Shown piece after piece: positions 36,870-46,335 of a stretch of DNA of 64,000 nt. Each line of letters opens with the position of its first letter. Within the stretch, counting starts at the first letter, position 1. A program made the position numbers and the translations under genes. The notes beneath the pieces were generated by a model. It worked only from the letters and a program-made list of their open reading frames with translations. It did no database searches and was not told the origin of the DNA. The DNA comes from Williamsia sp. GTDB taxonomy: Bacteria > Actinomycetota > Actinomycetes > Mycobacteriales > Mycobacteriaceae. The stretch is taken from assembly GCF_016462415.1 (NCBI RefSeq), contig NZ_JAEMTF010000014.1:1-64000 (forward strand), read 5' to 3'.

Positions 36870-37862
36870 ATGACCATCACCACCGCCACCACGACAAGGC
36901 CCGCAGACACCGTGCGGCCGCAGATGACCGATGCGGATCTCGATGCCCAGAGCCCGGCTGCAGACCTCGTCCGGGTGTACCTCAACGGGATCGGTCGCAC
37001 CGCTCTCCTCAACGCCGAGCAGGAGGTCGAACTCGCGAAGGCGATCGAGGTCGGCCTGTACGCCAAGCACGTGTTGGCCACGAAGAAGCGGCTGTCGCCG
37101 ACGAAGAAGCGCGATCTGGCGCAGCTCGTCCGCGAGGGCGAGTCGGCGCGGTCGCATCTGCTGGAGGCCAACCTCCGACTCGTCGTGTCGCTGGCCAAGC
37201 GCTACACCGGCCGCGGGATGCCGTTGCTCGACCTCATCCAGGAGGGCAACCTCGGTCTGATCCGCGCGATGGAGAAGTTCGACTACGCCAAGGGTTTCAA
37301 GTTCTCGACCTACGCCACCTGGTGGATCCGTCAGGCGATCACCCGCGGCATGGCCGACCAGAGCCGCACCATCCGTCTCCCCGTCCACCTCGTGGAGCAG
37401 GTCAACAAGCTCGCCCGCATCAAGCGTGAGCTGCACCAGCAGCTCGGCCGTGAGGCGACCGACGACGAGCTCGCCGCCGAATCGGGCATCCCGGCGGAGA
37501 AGATCGCCGATCTCCTCGACCACAGCCGCGACCCTGTGAGCCTGGACATGCCGGTGGGCAGCGACGAGGAGGCGCCCCTGGGCGACTTCATCGAGGACGC
37601 CGAGGCCACCTCGGCCGAGAGCGCCGTCATCGCCGGTCTGCTCCACACCGACGTCCGCAGCGTGCTGTCGACCCTCGACGAGCGTGAGCAGCAGGTCATC
37701 CGCCTGCGCTTCGGCCTCGACGACGGTCAGCCGCGCACCCTCGACCAGATCGGCCGGCTCTTCGGGTTGTCCCGTGAGCGTGTCCGTCAGATCGAGCGTG
37801 AGGTGATGGCCAAGCTGCGCCAGGGCGACCGCGCCGAGCGGTTGCGCGCCTACGCCAGCTGA
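36870..37862 (+). CDS. sigB: Stress/stationary-phase primary-like sigma factor SigB
   Basis: Group 2 sigma-70, 330 residues, counterpart of Rv2710. It lacks the long N-terminal extension of SigA but keeps regions 1.2-4: [56 protein letters not shown] and [20 protein letters not shown] 36870 follows GAGGAGG by 6 nt; an in-frame ATG at 36840 lacks one. A perfect hairpin follows the stop. Confidence 0.97.
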   Translation: MTITTATTTRPADTVRPQMTDADLDAQSPAADLVRVYLNGIGRTALLNAEQEVELAKAIEVGLYAKHVLATKKRLSPTKKRDLAQLVREGESARSHLLEANLRLVVSLAKRYTGRGMPLLDLIQEGNLGLIRAMEKFDYAKGFKFSTYATWWIRQAITRGMADQSRTIRLPVHLVEQVNKLARIKRELHQQLGREATDDELAAESGIPAEKIADLLDHSRDPVSLDMPVGSDEEAPLGDFIEDAEATSAESAVIAGLLHTDVRSVLSTLDEREQQVIRLRFGLDDGQPRTLDQIGRLFGLSRERVRQIEREVMAKLRQGDRAERLRAYAS

Positions 37863-37876
37863 GTTGGCGTTCCGAC

Positions 37877-37915
37877 ACGACGGCCCCCGATCATCCGATG
37901 ATCGGGGGCCGTCGT
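37877..37915. terminator. Perfect 18-bp hairpin after sigB
   Basis: Arms of 18 nt (starting ACGACGGCCCCCGATCAT) pair without mismatch around loop CCG; no U-tract follows. It separates sigB from the convergent acetyltransferase gene. Confidence 0.75.
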
Positions 37916-37932
37916 CGTCGGCTCGAGGAGCG

Positions 37933-40656
37933 TCAGCTCAGCCGGCGCGGTCCCGCGTCGCGCCGGGACGGGACCGGTCCGACCCGGACACGACCGGAGA
38001 GCACGACCGCGCCCGACACCGACGCCAGCACGGGGTCGAGTACGAGCTCGCGCACCTCCGGGATGTCGTCGACGAGCGTCGACACCCGCACCAGCAGATC
38101 GACCAGCGCATCGGTGTCCACCGCGGGTTCACCCCGGTAGCCGGCCAGCAACGGTGCCGATCTCGGCGCGCCCACGAGATCGCGGGCATCGGCCTCGGTG
38201 AGCGGGATGGCCCGGTAGGCGTGGTCGCCGAGCAGGTCGAAGGTCGCCCCGGCCAACCCGAAGGCGATGAGCGAGCCGAACGACGGGTCGTCGCGCACCC
38301 GGATGACCGTCGCTACGCCGCGGGGTGCCATGCGCTGGACGTGGAGCCGTCGGTCGCCGGTGAGCGCGACCAGTTCGTCGAACGCCGCCCGGACGGTGCC
38401 CGGACCGGACAGGTCGAGGCGGGCCCCCTCTCCATCCAGCCGACCCCGCCACCGCGACGAGACCGCCTTGACCGCGACCGGGAACCCGAGCGACCGGGCC
38501 GCCTCGGCGGCCGCGTCGGCGTCGGAGACCTCGGCGAAGTCGGTCACGTGCACGCCGTAGCGCGCGAGCAGCCGCGCCGAGTCCTGCTCGTCGAAGGCCA
38601 ACGTCTCGTCGGTCCCCACCTGGGTCGAGACGATCGCGGCCCGCACCATCTCGCGCGCGGTGTCGGAGTCGACATCGGCCGGCCGGATGACCTCCGATTC
38701 CGGCGTGGCACGCCACTGCGCGTATCGCCACGCCTGACCCAGGGCGGACGCGGCCCGCTCGGGCGCGGGATAGGACGGGATCGACCCCCACGTCGGCACC
38801 CCCGACTCGTCGCGCACGGTCAGGTTGTCCGGGATGCCCTCGACGGCGAGGAACGTCGACACGACGGTCTTGTCGGCGCCTGCGGTCGCCTCGGTCAACG
38901 CCCGTGCGTAGGTGTCGGCGGCGACCGCGACCGGCGGGACGAACACCGCGATGACCGCGTCGACCCCGTCGTCGCCGATCACCCGGTGCAAAGCCTGGGA
39001 GAACTCGTCGGCCGCGGCGGCCGGACCGAGGTCGATCTGCTCGACGACGCGGAGGCCGAAGCGCTCCCCCGCGGTCGCCGCCAGGACCCCCAGCACGGTC
39101 GAGTTGCCGACGATGCCGACACGCGGGCCGCGCGGAAGGGGCTGGTAGGCCAGCACGGTCGCGCAGTCGAAGAGGTCGGCGATCGTGTCGACCTGGATGA
39201 CGCCGGACTGTTCGAGCACCGCGCGCGCACTGGCGTCGTCGAGGGTGGAGTCGCGCCGCACCTGCGACGGCGCCACCGACGAGCGTCCCGACTTCACCGC
39301 GACGATGGGCTTGTTGCGCGACACCCGACGTGCGAGACGGGAGAACTTGCGGGGGTTACCGAAGCTCTCGAGGTAGAGCAGGATCACGTCGGTCTGCGGG
39401 TCGGTGTCCCAGTACTGGAGCAGGTCGTTGCCGGACAGGTCGGCGCGGTTGCCCGCGGAGACGAACGTCGACAGGCCGAGTTGCCTGCGGGCGGCGGTGT
39501 CGAGGATGGCTATGCCCAGGGCCCCGGACTGGCAGAAGAACCCGATGCGCCCACGGCCCGGCACCCGCGGCGCGAGCGTCGCGTTCAATGCGACATCGGG
39601 GCTGGTGTTGATCACACCCAGGGCGTTCGGTCCGACCAGGCGCATCCCGTGCGCGCGGATCTCGTGGACCAGCGTCCGCTCGGCGACGGCGCCGACGTCA
39701 CCGGACTCGGCGAAGCCGGCCGACACCACGACCATCGTCTTCACCCGTTTGCTCAGACAGTCCTGCAGCACGTCCTCGACGGTGTCGGCGGGCACGGCCA
39801 CGATCGCGAGGTCCACGGGGTCGGGGATGTCGCGGACCGAGGGATAGGCACGGATGCCGCGGACGGCGCGGGCCTCGGCGTTGACCGGGAACACCGGTCC
39901 GGTGAACCCACCGCTGATCACGTTGGCCAGCAACGCGTTACCGACCTTGCTCGGATCGGTCGACGCGCCGATGATCGCCACCGACGTCGGTCGCAGCAGG
40001 TTCGCGACGCTGCGCGACTCCGAACCGAGTTCGCGGGCGTTGCGGACGGTGCGCAGGGCGTCGGTCGGGTCGATGAGGAATTCCACGTGCACCGTCGACC
40101 CGTCGAAGCTGCGGGTCAGCTGGTAGCCGGCGTCGCGGAACACCGCCAACATGGCCCGGTTCTCGGTGAGGACCTCGGCCTCGAACCGGGTGAAGTCGTT
40201 CTCCGCGGCCGCGCCGGCGAGGTGCTCGAGCAGGACGGTGCCCAGGCCACGTCCCTGGTGGTCGTCGGCGACGACGAACGCCACCTCGGCCGACTCCGGG
40301 CGACCGAGGCTCGCGAGACCCTCGTAGATGCCGACGGCGATGATCTCGCCGCCGAGCAACGCCACCAACGCGACTCGGGTGCGGTGGTCGAGCGTGGTCA
40401 TGTGGACGACGTCGCGGGGCGACATGACCGGGTAGGGGCCGAAGTAGCGCATGTACCGCGTGCGCTCGGAGAGCTTCGAGTGGAAAGCGACGATCCGGTC
40501 GGCGTCGGCCGGGACGATGGGCCGCAGGTGCACGGCACCGCCATCGGAGGCGAGCACGTCGGCGATCCAGTGTCGTGGGAAGTCCCACGGGCCGCCTCCG
40601 GTCTCGATCGGACCGGTCACGGCCGACCCGCCGGTATCCGCGCCGGCGTCAGTCAC
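37933..40656 (-). CDS. Pat-like protein acetyltransferase: GNAT fused to an NDP-forming acyl-CoA synthetase-like region
   Basis: 907 residues. Domains in order: GNAT (about 40-200) with acetyl-CoA loop DDHQGRGLGTVLLEHL; CoA-binding Rossmann domain (from about 220, SVAIIGASTDPSKVGNALL); succinyl-CoA-ligase-like domains; and an ATP-grasp (about 680-900). Here the GNAT is N-terminal. Pat enzymes acetylate lysines, for example on acetyl-CoA synthetase. Whether the synthetase half is catalytic or regulatory is open. GTG 40656 overlaps acuC by 8 bp, pairing writer and eraser in one operon. Confidence 0.85.
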   Translation of the reverse strand: MTDAGADTGGSAVTGPIETGGGPWDFPRHWIADVLASDGGAVHLRPIVPADADRIVAFHSKLSERTRYMRYFGPYPVMSPRDVVHMTTLDHRTRVALVALLGGEIIAVGIYEGLASLGRPESAEVAFVVADDHQGRGLGTVLLEHLAGAAAENDFTRFEAEVLTENRAMLAVFRDAGYQLTRSFDGSTVHVEFLIDPTDALRTVRNARELGSESRSVANLLRPTSVAIIGASTDPSKVGNALLANVISGGFTGPVFPVNAEARAVRGIRAYPSVRDIPDPVDLAIVAVPADTVEDVLQDCLSKRVKTMVVVSAGFAESGDVGAVAERTLVHEIRAHGMRLVGPNALGVINTSPDVALNATLAPRVPGRGRIGFFCQSGALGIAILDTAARRQLGLSTFVSAGNRADLSGNDLLQYWDTDPQTDVILLYLESFGNPRKFSRLARRVSRNKPIVAVKSGRSSVAPSQVRRDSTLDDASARAVLEQSGVIQVDTIADLFDCATVLAYQPLPRGPRVGIVGNSTVLGVLAATAGERFGLRVVEQIDLGPAAAADEFSQALHRVIGDDGVDAVIAVFVPPVAVAADTYARALTEATAGADKTVVSTFLAVEGIPDNLTVRDESGVPTWGSIPSYPAPERAASALGQAWRYAQWRATPESEVIRPADVDSDTAREMVRAAIVSTQVGTDETLAFDEQDSARLLARYGVHVTDFAEVSDADAAAEAARSLGFPVAVKAVSSRWRGRLDGEGARLDLSGPGTVRAAFDELVALTGDRRLHVQRMAPRGVATVIRVRDDPSFGSLIAFGLAGATFDLLGDHAYRAIPLTEADARDLVGAPRSAPLLAGYRGEPAVDTDALVDLLVRVSTLVDDIPEVRELVLDPVLASVSGAVVLSGRVRVGPVPSRRDAGPRRLS

Positions 40657-41956
40657 GGGGATCAGCCGGATCGAGTCCGTGCAACGGGAACACCGCGGAC
40701 CGGGTGGCGAGGATGGCCGCGTCGGTGGACTGGTGCAGGTGAGCCGAGATCCCGTCGGGTGCGTCCTGCCCCCAGTTGCCCTCCCACGCGTGGAAATCGG
40801 TGTCACCACCGTCGGACATGGTGTGCGCGGGGACCTCGGTGACGAAGTCGGGGTGCACGGTGCGTGCGGCGAGGGCGGCCGTGTCACACCAGTCGTCACC
40901 GGTGGGGGTCGAGGGGTCCACGTCGCGTCCCAACGCCGCGGCCATCAGATGGGTCCAGATCCGCGGCACGACGTCGGCGACGCCGTAACCGCCGCCGCCG
41001 ACCGCGAGCCAGCGTCCGTCGCAGTGGGTGTCGGCGAGGTCGCGCATCGCCAGGATCGCGGCGCGCTGGCCGTCGATCGTGAGCCCGAGGTCGGTGAGCG
41101 GGTCGGCGCGGTGACTGTCGGCGCCGCACTGGCTGACGATCACCTGCGGTCGGAAACTGCGGACCAGCGACGGCACCACGGCGTGGAACGCCCGCAGCCA
41201 CAACCGGTCCGGGGTGTGCGGGGGCAGCGCGAGGTTGACGGTGGTGCCGTGTCCCGTCTCCGGTCCGATGTCCTCGGGGTATCCCGTGCCCGGCCACAGC
41301 GTCGCCGGGTGCTGATGCACCGACACCGTCAGCACCCGCGGGTCGCCGGCGAACCTGTTCTGGACACCGTCACCGTGGTGGGCGTCGATGTCGATGTAGG
41401 CGATGCGGTCGAATCCGCTGTCCAGCAGGTGGGCGATCGCCACGGCGCAGTCGTTGTAGACGCAGAACCCCGACGCGCGGGCGGGCATGGCGTGGTGCAT
41501 CCCACCGCCGATGTTGACCGCTCGGCGTACCGACCCGGTCGCGATGGCGTCCGCGGCGGCCACCGTGCCCCCCACCAGCAGGGCCGAGGCCTCGTGCATC
41601 CCCGGGAACACCGGGTTGTCGACGCTGCCGAGGCCGAAGATGCGTTCGGCCACCGCGGGCGAGAAGCCCGACACCGACCCGCCCGCGGCCATCTCGCCCG
41701 CCGCGCGCACCGCCGCGATGTACTCCCGTCGGTGCACGGTCTCGAGTAGTGCGTCGCCCGCCGACGCGGGCGCCCGCATCTCGACGCCGTCGAGCACGCC
41801 GAGGCCGTGCGCGAGGGACATCGTCAGCGCCAGACGGATCGGGTTCATCGGGTGGCTCTCACCCCACCGGTAGCGCAGGAAGTCCTCGCTCCACACGATC
41901 AGCGAGTCGTCCGCCGCGGGGCCGGTGTCGGCGCTCGCGACCGTGTCAGAACTCAT
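40649..41956 (-). CDS. acuC: AcuC-like histone-deacetylase-family lysine deacetylase
   Basis: 435-residue HDAC-fold enzyme, zinc dependent. GGGMHHAMPARASGFCVYND (about 140-160) contains the paired active-site histidines; IDIDAHHGDGVQN and SQCGADSHRADPL supply metal ligands. In Bacillus AcuC deacetylates and reactivates acetyl-CoA synthetase modified by AcuA. ATG 41956 lies 7 nt after TACCGT, pointing to a leaderless mRNA. It is divergent from ideR and overlaps the downstream acetyltransferase gene. Confidence 0.9.
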   Translation of the reverse strand: MSSDTVASADTGPAADDSLIVWSEDFLRYRWGESHPMNPIRLALTMSLAHGLGVLDGVEMRAPASAGDALLETVHRREYIAAVRAAGEMAAGGSVSGFSPAVAERIFGLGSVDNPVFPGMHEASALLVGGTVAAADAIATGSVRRAVNIGGGMHHAMPARASGFCVYNDCAVAIAHLLDSGFDRIAYIDIDAHHGDGVQNRFAGDPRVLTVSVHQHPATLWPGTGYPEDIGPETGHGTTVNLALPPHTPDRLWLRAFHAVVPSLVRSFRPQVIVSQCGADSHRADPLTDLGLTIDGQRAAILAMRDLADTHCDGRWLAVGGGGYGVADVVPRIWTHLMAAALGRDVDPSTPTGDDWCDTAALAARTVHPDFVTEVPAHTMSDGGDTDFHAWEGNWGQDAPDGISAHLHQSTDAAILATRSAVFPLHGLDPADPRD

Positions 41957-41963
41957 GGGCCCA

Positions 41964-41969
41964 ACGGTA
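41964..41969 (-). promoter_or_regulatory. -10 element TACCGT for leaderless acuC
   Basis: Minus-strand TACCGT plus seven bases reaches ATG 41956. It drives the acuC-pat operon. Confidence 0.55.
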
Positions 41970-42007
41970 GTGGTCCGCGGCTGTGAAAGATGTGGCTCGG
42001 ATACGGG

Positions 42008-42013
42008 TAATCT
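42008..42013 (+). promoter_or_regulatory. -10 element TAATCT for ideR
   Basis: TAATCT predicts a start near 42020 and a leader of 40 nt with GGAGG before GTG 42060. I see no IdeR-type iron box here. Confidence 0.4.
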
Positions 42014-42059
42014 GGTCACCGGCTCGATGGGACTGGCCGTATGACGGAGGGTTGGCACT

Positions 42060-42743
42060 GTGAACGATCTGGTGGACACCACCGAGATGTACCTACGCAC
42101 GATCTATGACCTGGAAGAAGAGGGCATCGTCCCGCTGCGCGCACGCATCGCCGAGCGCCTCGACCAGAGTGGCCCCACGGTGTCGCAGACCGTTGCCCGG
42201 ATGGAACGGGACGGCCTGCTGCGCGTCGCGGGTGACCGGCAGCTCGAGCTCACCGAACACGGCCGCACCCTGGCGATCTCCGTGATGCGCAAGCACCGGC
42301 TCGCCGAACGCCTGCTCGTCGACGTGATCGGCATGCCCTGGGAAGACGTGCACGCCGAGGCCTGCCGGTGGGAGCACGTGATGAGCGAGAACGTCGAGCG
42401 TCGACTCGTCGAGGTGCTCGAACACCCCACGACCTCGCCCTACGGCAACCCGATCCCCGGCCTCGAACTGCTCGGTGTCGAGAGCGGCCCGGCGGTCGGC
42501 GACGCCACCCGGCTGTCCGACCTCCCCGAGGGTGAGCCGGTCGCGGTGATCATCCGCCGTCTGTCCGAGCACGCTCAGGACGACCCGAGCCTGATCACCG
42601 CACTCCGTGAGGCCGGTGTGGTCCCCAACGCGCGCGTCACCGTGACCAGCGACCCGGGGTCGGTGACCATCAACACCCCCGGACACGCAGGGCTGCGGTT
42701 GTCCTCGGAGATGGCCCACTCGGTGCACGTCGAGAAGGTCTGA
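42060..42743 (+). CDS. ideR: Iron-dependent repressor IdeR (DtxR family)
   Basis: 227-residue Fe2+-activated regulator of siderophore and iron-storage genes. The winged HTH is at the N-terminus ([20 protein letters not shown]). Every metal ligand of the family is at its standard number: M10, C102, E105, H106 for the primary site and H79, E83, H98 for the ancillary site. An SH3-like domain ends the protein. GTG 42060 has GGAGG upstream. galE follows after 5 nt, as in other mycolate actinobacteria. Counterpart of Rv2711. Confidence 0.96.
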   Translation: MNDLVDTTEMYLRTIYDLEEEGIVPLRARIAERLDQSGPTVSQTVARMERDGLLRVAGDRQLELTEHGRTLAISVMRKHRLAERLLVDVIGMPWEDVHAEACRWEHVMSENVERRLVEVLEHPTTSPYGNPIPGLELLGVESGPAVGDATRLSDLPEGEPVAVIIRRLSEHAQDDPSLITALREAGVVPNARVTVTSDPGSVTINTPGHAGLRLSSEMAHSVHVEKV

Positions 42744-42748
42744 GAAGG

Positions 42749-43732
42749 GTGAAGCTCCTGGTGACCGGCGGCGCCGGTTACGTCGGAAGCGTCTGTGCCC
42801 GCGTCATGATCGACGCCGGGCACGACGTCACCGTCGTCGACAACCTGACCACCGGCAACCGGGACGCGGTTCCCGAGGCGGCCGCCTTCGTCGAGGGTGA
42901 CGTGGGCGCGTTGGCGTCGGAGATCCTCGGCGGCGGGTCCTTCGACGGGGTGCTGCACTTCGCGGCGCAGTCGCTGGTCGGCGAATCGGTCGAGCAGCCC
43001 GAGAAGTACTGGCAGGGCAACGTCGTCGAGTCGTTGAAGCTTCTCGAGGCGATGCGCACCACCGGGACCCCCCGGCTGGTGTTCTCCTCGACCGCCGCCA
43101 CCTACGGCGAGCCCGACGCGGTGCCGATCGTGGAGTCGTCGCCGACCCGGCCGACCAACCCCTACGGCGCGACCAAGCTGGCGATCGATCACGCCATCAC
43201 CTCCTACGCCAACGCGCACGGACTGGCGGCGATCAGCCTCCGGTACTTCAACGTCGCCGGCGCCCATGGCGGGGCCGGTGAGAACCGGCGCGTGGAGACG
43301 CACCTGATCCCGATCGTGCTGCAGGCGGCGATGGGACACCGGGAATCGGTGAAGATCTTCGGCACCGACTATCACACCGACGACGGCACCGCGGTCCGCG
43401 ACTACATCCACGTCTACGACCTGGCGCGTGCGCACGCGCTCGCGCTCGAGGCCGCCGTCACCGGCCGACACGCGATCTACAACCTCGGCAGCGGCTCCGG
43501 TTTCTCCGTGCGGCAGGTCATCGAGACGTGCGCCGAGGTCACGGGTCTCGACATACCGGTCGTCCACGCGCCGCGTCGCGCGGGTGACCCGGCGGTGCTG
43601 ATCGCGTCGAGCGACAAGGCCATCGGCGACCTCGGCTGGGAGCCGACCAACACCGCGCTGCCGACCATCGTGGCCGATGCGTGGGAGTACACCCAGGCCC
43701 TCGGCGACCGCGCCCACTCCGCCTCCGCCTGA
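42749..43732 (+). CDS. galE: UDP-glucose 4-epimerase
   Basis: Interconverts UDP-glucose and UDP-galactose, the precursor of arabinogalactan galactan. The 327 residues include NAD motif [14 protein letters not shown] (3-16), [10 protein letters not shown] and catalytic NPYGATK (Tyr-x-x-x-Lys). GTG 42749 begins 5 nt after ideR, so the two are one transcription unit and sugar supply may be tied to the same promoter as the iron regulator. The adjacent dtxR-galE pair is also known from corynebacteria. Confidence 0.95.
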   Translation: MKLLVTGGAGYVGSVCARVMIDAGHDVTVVDNLTTGNRDAVPEAAAFVEGDVGALASEILGGGSFDGVLHFAAQSLVGESVEQPEKYWQGNVVESLKLLEAMRTTGTPRLVFSSTAATYGEPDAVPIVESSPTRPTNPYGATKLAIDHAITSYANAHGLAAISLRYFNVAGAHGGAGENRRVETHLIPIVLQAAMGHRESVKIFGTDYHTDDGTAVRDYIHVYDLARAHALALEAAVTGRHAIYNLGSGSGFSVRQVIETCAEVTGLDIPVVHAPRRAGDPAVLIASSDKAIGDLGWEPTNTALPTIVADAWEYTQALGDRAHSASA

Positions 43733-43752
43733 TTCCCCTCGGCCTGATTGCC

Positions 43753-44814
43753 TCAGCCGGCCGCGCGCTCGGTGGGCGCGGGCATGATCACGCCGAGCCT
43801 GTCCGCGGCGGCGTAGCTGGTGGGGAGCAGTTCTTCGAGGGTCGACGGCCGCAGTCCGGCCCGCAGCGACCGGTCGAGAAGCGCTGCCAGCGAGTAACCC
43901 ACGTCGGAGTCGAGTGCGCAGTCGAGGGCGACGCCCGCCATCGCCCCGTCTCCGCGCACATAGTGCAGGTGGCCCAACAGCGTTGCTGCACAGGCCCTGC
44001 CGCCCCCGCGCAACCGTCGGGTCAGCTCGGCCCACACCGCCTCGGCCGCGTCGGAGACGTCGGAGACCGCCAGGGCCAGCAGCGCATCGCGCACCGGGGG
44101 TCGGCGGATCGCCGCCTCCAGGACCCGCAGCTGCACGCAGTCGACGTGGGTGTCGAGCCCGTGCAGGACGGCGTCGAGCACTCGCCGCAGCAGCTCGCTG
44201 TCGTCGACACCGGCGGCCGCGGCCTTCGTTCGTGAGTCGACGGCGTAGGTGCACGAGGGGTCGGCACAATGCGTCGTGCGGGCCGTCGAGTCGACCATCT
44301 CGCGGCGCGATCGGAGCACGACGCGGCCGGTGGTGACCGCGTGCGCCACGGCCATCGCACTCGACCGCGGATCATCGAGGATTCCTCGGTCACCATGGGT
44401 GCCCATCGCTCCCCACCGGGTCAGCCACGGTTCACCCAGAGCCATGTCCGCGACCACGAAACCGGTGTACAGACCCACGTCCTCGAGACCCGAGTCGATC
44501 AGTGCGAAGAGGTGATCCCAGCACGGGGCGTCGATGTCAAAACGGTCATCGATGACGAGGGCGATGACACCGGATGTGTTGTCGCGCAGACATATCTCGC
44601 ACAGGTGGGCGATCATCACCTCCATCGCCTCGGTGGCGATGCCGTCGGAGTCGAGGTCGAGATCGTGTCGCATGGTCACGCCGATCCTGGTGCCGCTCGC
44701 GTCGAACGCCAGCAGGACCAGGGATCGTTCGGGGATGAAGCCCACCATGGCGGGCACGGCGGCGATGAGGTCACCGGGGTCGCGGAAGGTGACGGTGCGC
44801 GGTTCTGTGGTCAT
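43753..44814 (-). CDS. DUF4192 family protein
   Basis: 353 residues, counterpart of Rv2712c. The conserved start VTFRDPGDLIAAVPAMVGFIPERSLVLLAF and a later VALIDSGLEDVG-like block place it in DUF4192, a soluble actinobacterial family without known function. The C-terminal half is helical with repeated LLAL motifs. Cysteines pair in ICLRDN and DPSCTY regions but no metal motif is evident. ATG 44814 lies 7 nt after CACAGT, a weak leaderless signal. Confidence 0.85.
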   Translation of the reverse strand: MTTEPRTVTFRDPGDLIAAVPAMVGFIPERSLVLLAFDASGTRIGVTMRHDLDLDSDGIATEAMEVMIAHLCEICLRDNTSGVIALVIDDRFDIDAPCWDHLFALIDSGLEDVGLYTGFVVADMALGEPWLTRWGAMGTHGDRGILDDPRSSAMAVAHAVTTGRVVLRSRREMVDSTARTTHCADPSCTYAVDSRTKAAAAGVDDSELLRRVLDAVLHGLDTHVDCVQLRVLEAAIRRPPVRDALLALAVSDVSDAAEAVWAELTRRLRGGGRACAATLLGHLHYVRGDGAMAGVALDCALDSDVGYSLAALLDRSLRAGLRPSTLEELLPTSYAAADRLGVIMPAPTERAAG

Positions 44815-44908
44815 GTCAGCCACTGTGCGTCCCGACGACGACATCGCCGGGCCTCGGCAGGGTGCGACGGTCAGGTTGTGCACAGGAGGGCCGACACCCA
44901 CAGTTGCG

Positions 44909-45652
44909 CTACCCCGACCGCGACTTCTGCACCGCCTTGGTGAAGATCGCGTCGAGCGCTTCCCCGTCGGGTCGTGAGCCGGAGAACGACAGATAGCTCG
45001 CGAAGACACGGACGCCGTCGTTCTGGGCCGCGAGCACGGTGGTGGACTGGGTCAGCGTGGTCGGCGCCTGTCCCGAACGCACGACACGGCGAAACGCCAG
45101 CGACTGCTGGGACTCGACGGGCGAGGGGGGCAGCACCTCCGCACTCACCTGCGCGGTGACGCCCCCGATGTCGGTGGTGTACGACGCGCACCGGCGGATC
45201 TGGTCCTCGAGGTCGGACAACGGTGTCTGTGACGTCGTGGTCACGACGGTGAGGGCGCCTCCGGTGCTCGACATGCCCACCAGCACCACCGATTCGCCGT
45301 CACCCGACGGGATCTGCGGGGGCTCACACCCCGACGGGGTCACCGTCGTCCCCGGGGCGTGACCACTGAGGTCTGCGAGCGCCTGCCCGGCCTGCTCACT
45401 GCGCAACCGGGTCGCGGGGTACGACGCCGGGAAATCCGCCGGTGTCAACGACAGCCGGTCGAGCCGGGCCGACGAACCGTCCGACGAACCCGAGGGTGCG
45501 CCCGACGCGGCCACCGGGTCGCCGTCGACGCCGTCGGCGCAGCCGGCCACCGCGATGAGCACACACAGCGCCAGCGCACCCACTGCCGCCGACGAACGCC
45601 TCGACGACCGTCGGACGGGACGGCCGTCGAGGCGGCGAGGCAGGAATGTCAC
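44909..45652 (-). CDS. Putative lipoprotein (DUF5642-like)
   Basis: 247 residues. A twin-arginine-rich N-terminus is followed by a hydrophobic stretch and lipobox IAVAGC (C at about residue 38), so it is probably lipidated and exported. The mature part begins with a Ser/Gly linker and has a compact domain with three cysteines (SGCEPP, RRCASY). The family link is tentative. GTG 45652 lies 6 nt after CACAGT. It is 56 bp downstream of the MBL gene. Confidence 0.68.
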   Translation of the reverse strand: MTFLPRRLDGRPVRRSSRRSSAAVGALALCVLIAVAGCADGVDGDPVAASGAPSGSSDGSSARLDRLSLTPADFPASYPATRLRSEQAGQALADLSGHAPGTTVTPSGCEPPQIPSGDGESVVLVGMSSTGGALTVVTTTSQTPLSDLEDQIRRCASYTTDIGGVTAQVSAEVLPPSPVESQQSLAFRRVVRSGQAPTTLTQSTTVLAAQNDGVRVFASYLSFSGSRPDGEALDAIFTKAVQKSRSG

Positions 45653-45708
45653 CACGCAACTGTGCCACCGGACGGCGGTCCGGGACGGGACCGACACGAC
45701 GACGCGGC

Positions 45709-46335
45709 TCAGTTCCCCCGCGCGATCCATTCCTCGAGGTGTGGGGCCTCCGCCGACACCGACGTGGAATCGCCGTGCCCGGTGCGCACCGACGTCTCCG
45801 GGTCGAGGGTGAAGATCTTGTCGCGGATGGACTCGATGATGGTCGGGAAACTCGAGAACGACCGCCCGGTGGCACCCGGTCCGCCGGAGAACAGCGTGTC
45901 GCCGCTGAACAGGACGCCCGCCTCGGGTGCGTACAGGCAGCACGACCCCGGCGAATGCCCCGGGGTGTTGATCAGGATCAGCTCGGTGCCGGCGACGGAG
46001 ATCCGTTGGCCGTCTTCGATGTCACCGTGGTCGACCTCGGGATGGGTGTCACGCCACAGCATGTCGTCACCGGGGTGCAGGAGGATCGGCGCGTCGAGGC
46101 GGTCGCGTAGTTCCGGGGCGACGGTGATGTGGTCGTTGTGCCCGTGCGTGGCGACGATGGCGCGCACCGTACGCCCGGCCACGGCCTCGACGATGGGGTC
46201 CGCGGAGTGGGCCGCGTCGATGACGACGACCTCGTGGTCGTCACCGACGATCCAGATGTTGTTGTCGACATCCCAACTGCCGCCGTCGAGTTCGAATTTC
46301 CCGGACGTGACCACGTGGTCGATGCGCAGGCTCAC
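45709..46335 (-). CDS. Metallo-beta-lactamase-fold hydrolase, candidate S-formylmycothiol hydrolase
   Basis: 208-residue MBL-fold enzyme with THGHNDH (about 64-70), HSPGS and [13 protein letters not shown], the ligands for two metals. In M. tuberculosis an MBL gene follows mscR in the same way (Rv2259-Rv2260). The inferred step is hydrolysis of the S-formylmycothiol made by MscR to mycothiol and formate, completing formaldehyde oxidation. GTG 46335 overlaps the mscR stop (GTGA), so the two are coupled. Confidence 0.85.
   Translation of the reverse strand: MSLRIDHVVTSGKFELDGGSWDVDNNIWIVGDDHEVVVIDAAHSADPIVEAVAGRTVRAIVATHGHNDHITVAPELRDRLDAPILLHPGDDMLWRDTHPEVDHGDIEDGQRISVAGTELILINTPGHSPGSCCLYAPEAGVLFSGDTLFSGGPGATGRSFSSFPTIIESIRDKIFTLDPETSVRTGHGDSTSVSAEAPHLEEWIARGN

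Noticed and set aside
37864-40842. A 2.9-kb open frame on the plus strand opposite the acetyltransferase gene
   Set aside because: It is rich in Arg, Gly, His and Asp with no domain, and the opposite strand has clear GNAT and ATP-grasp motifs. It is an artefact of high GC in the third codon position.
41957-42059. IdeR iron box in front of ideR or acuC
   Set aside because: No sequence close to the TTAGGTTAG-type palindrome is present.
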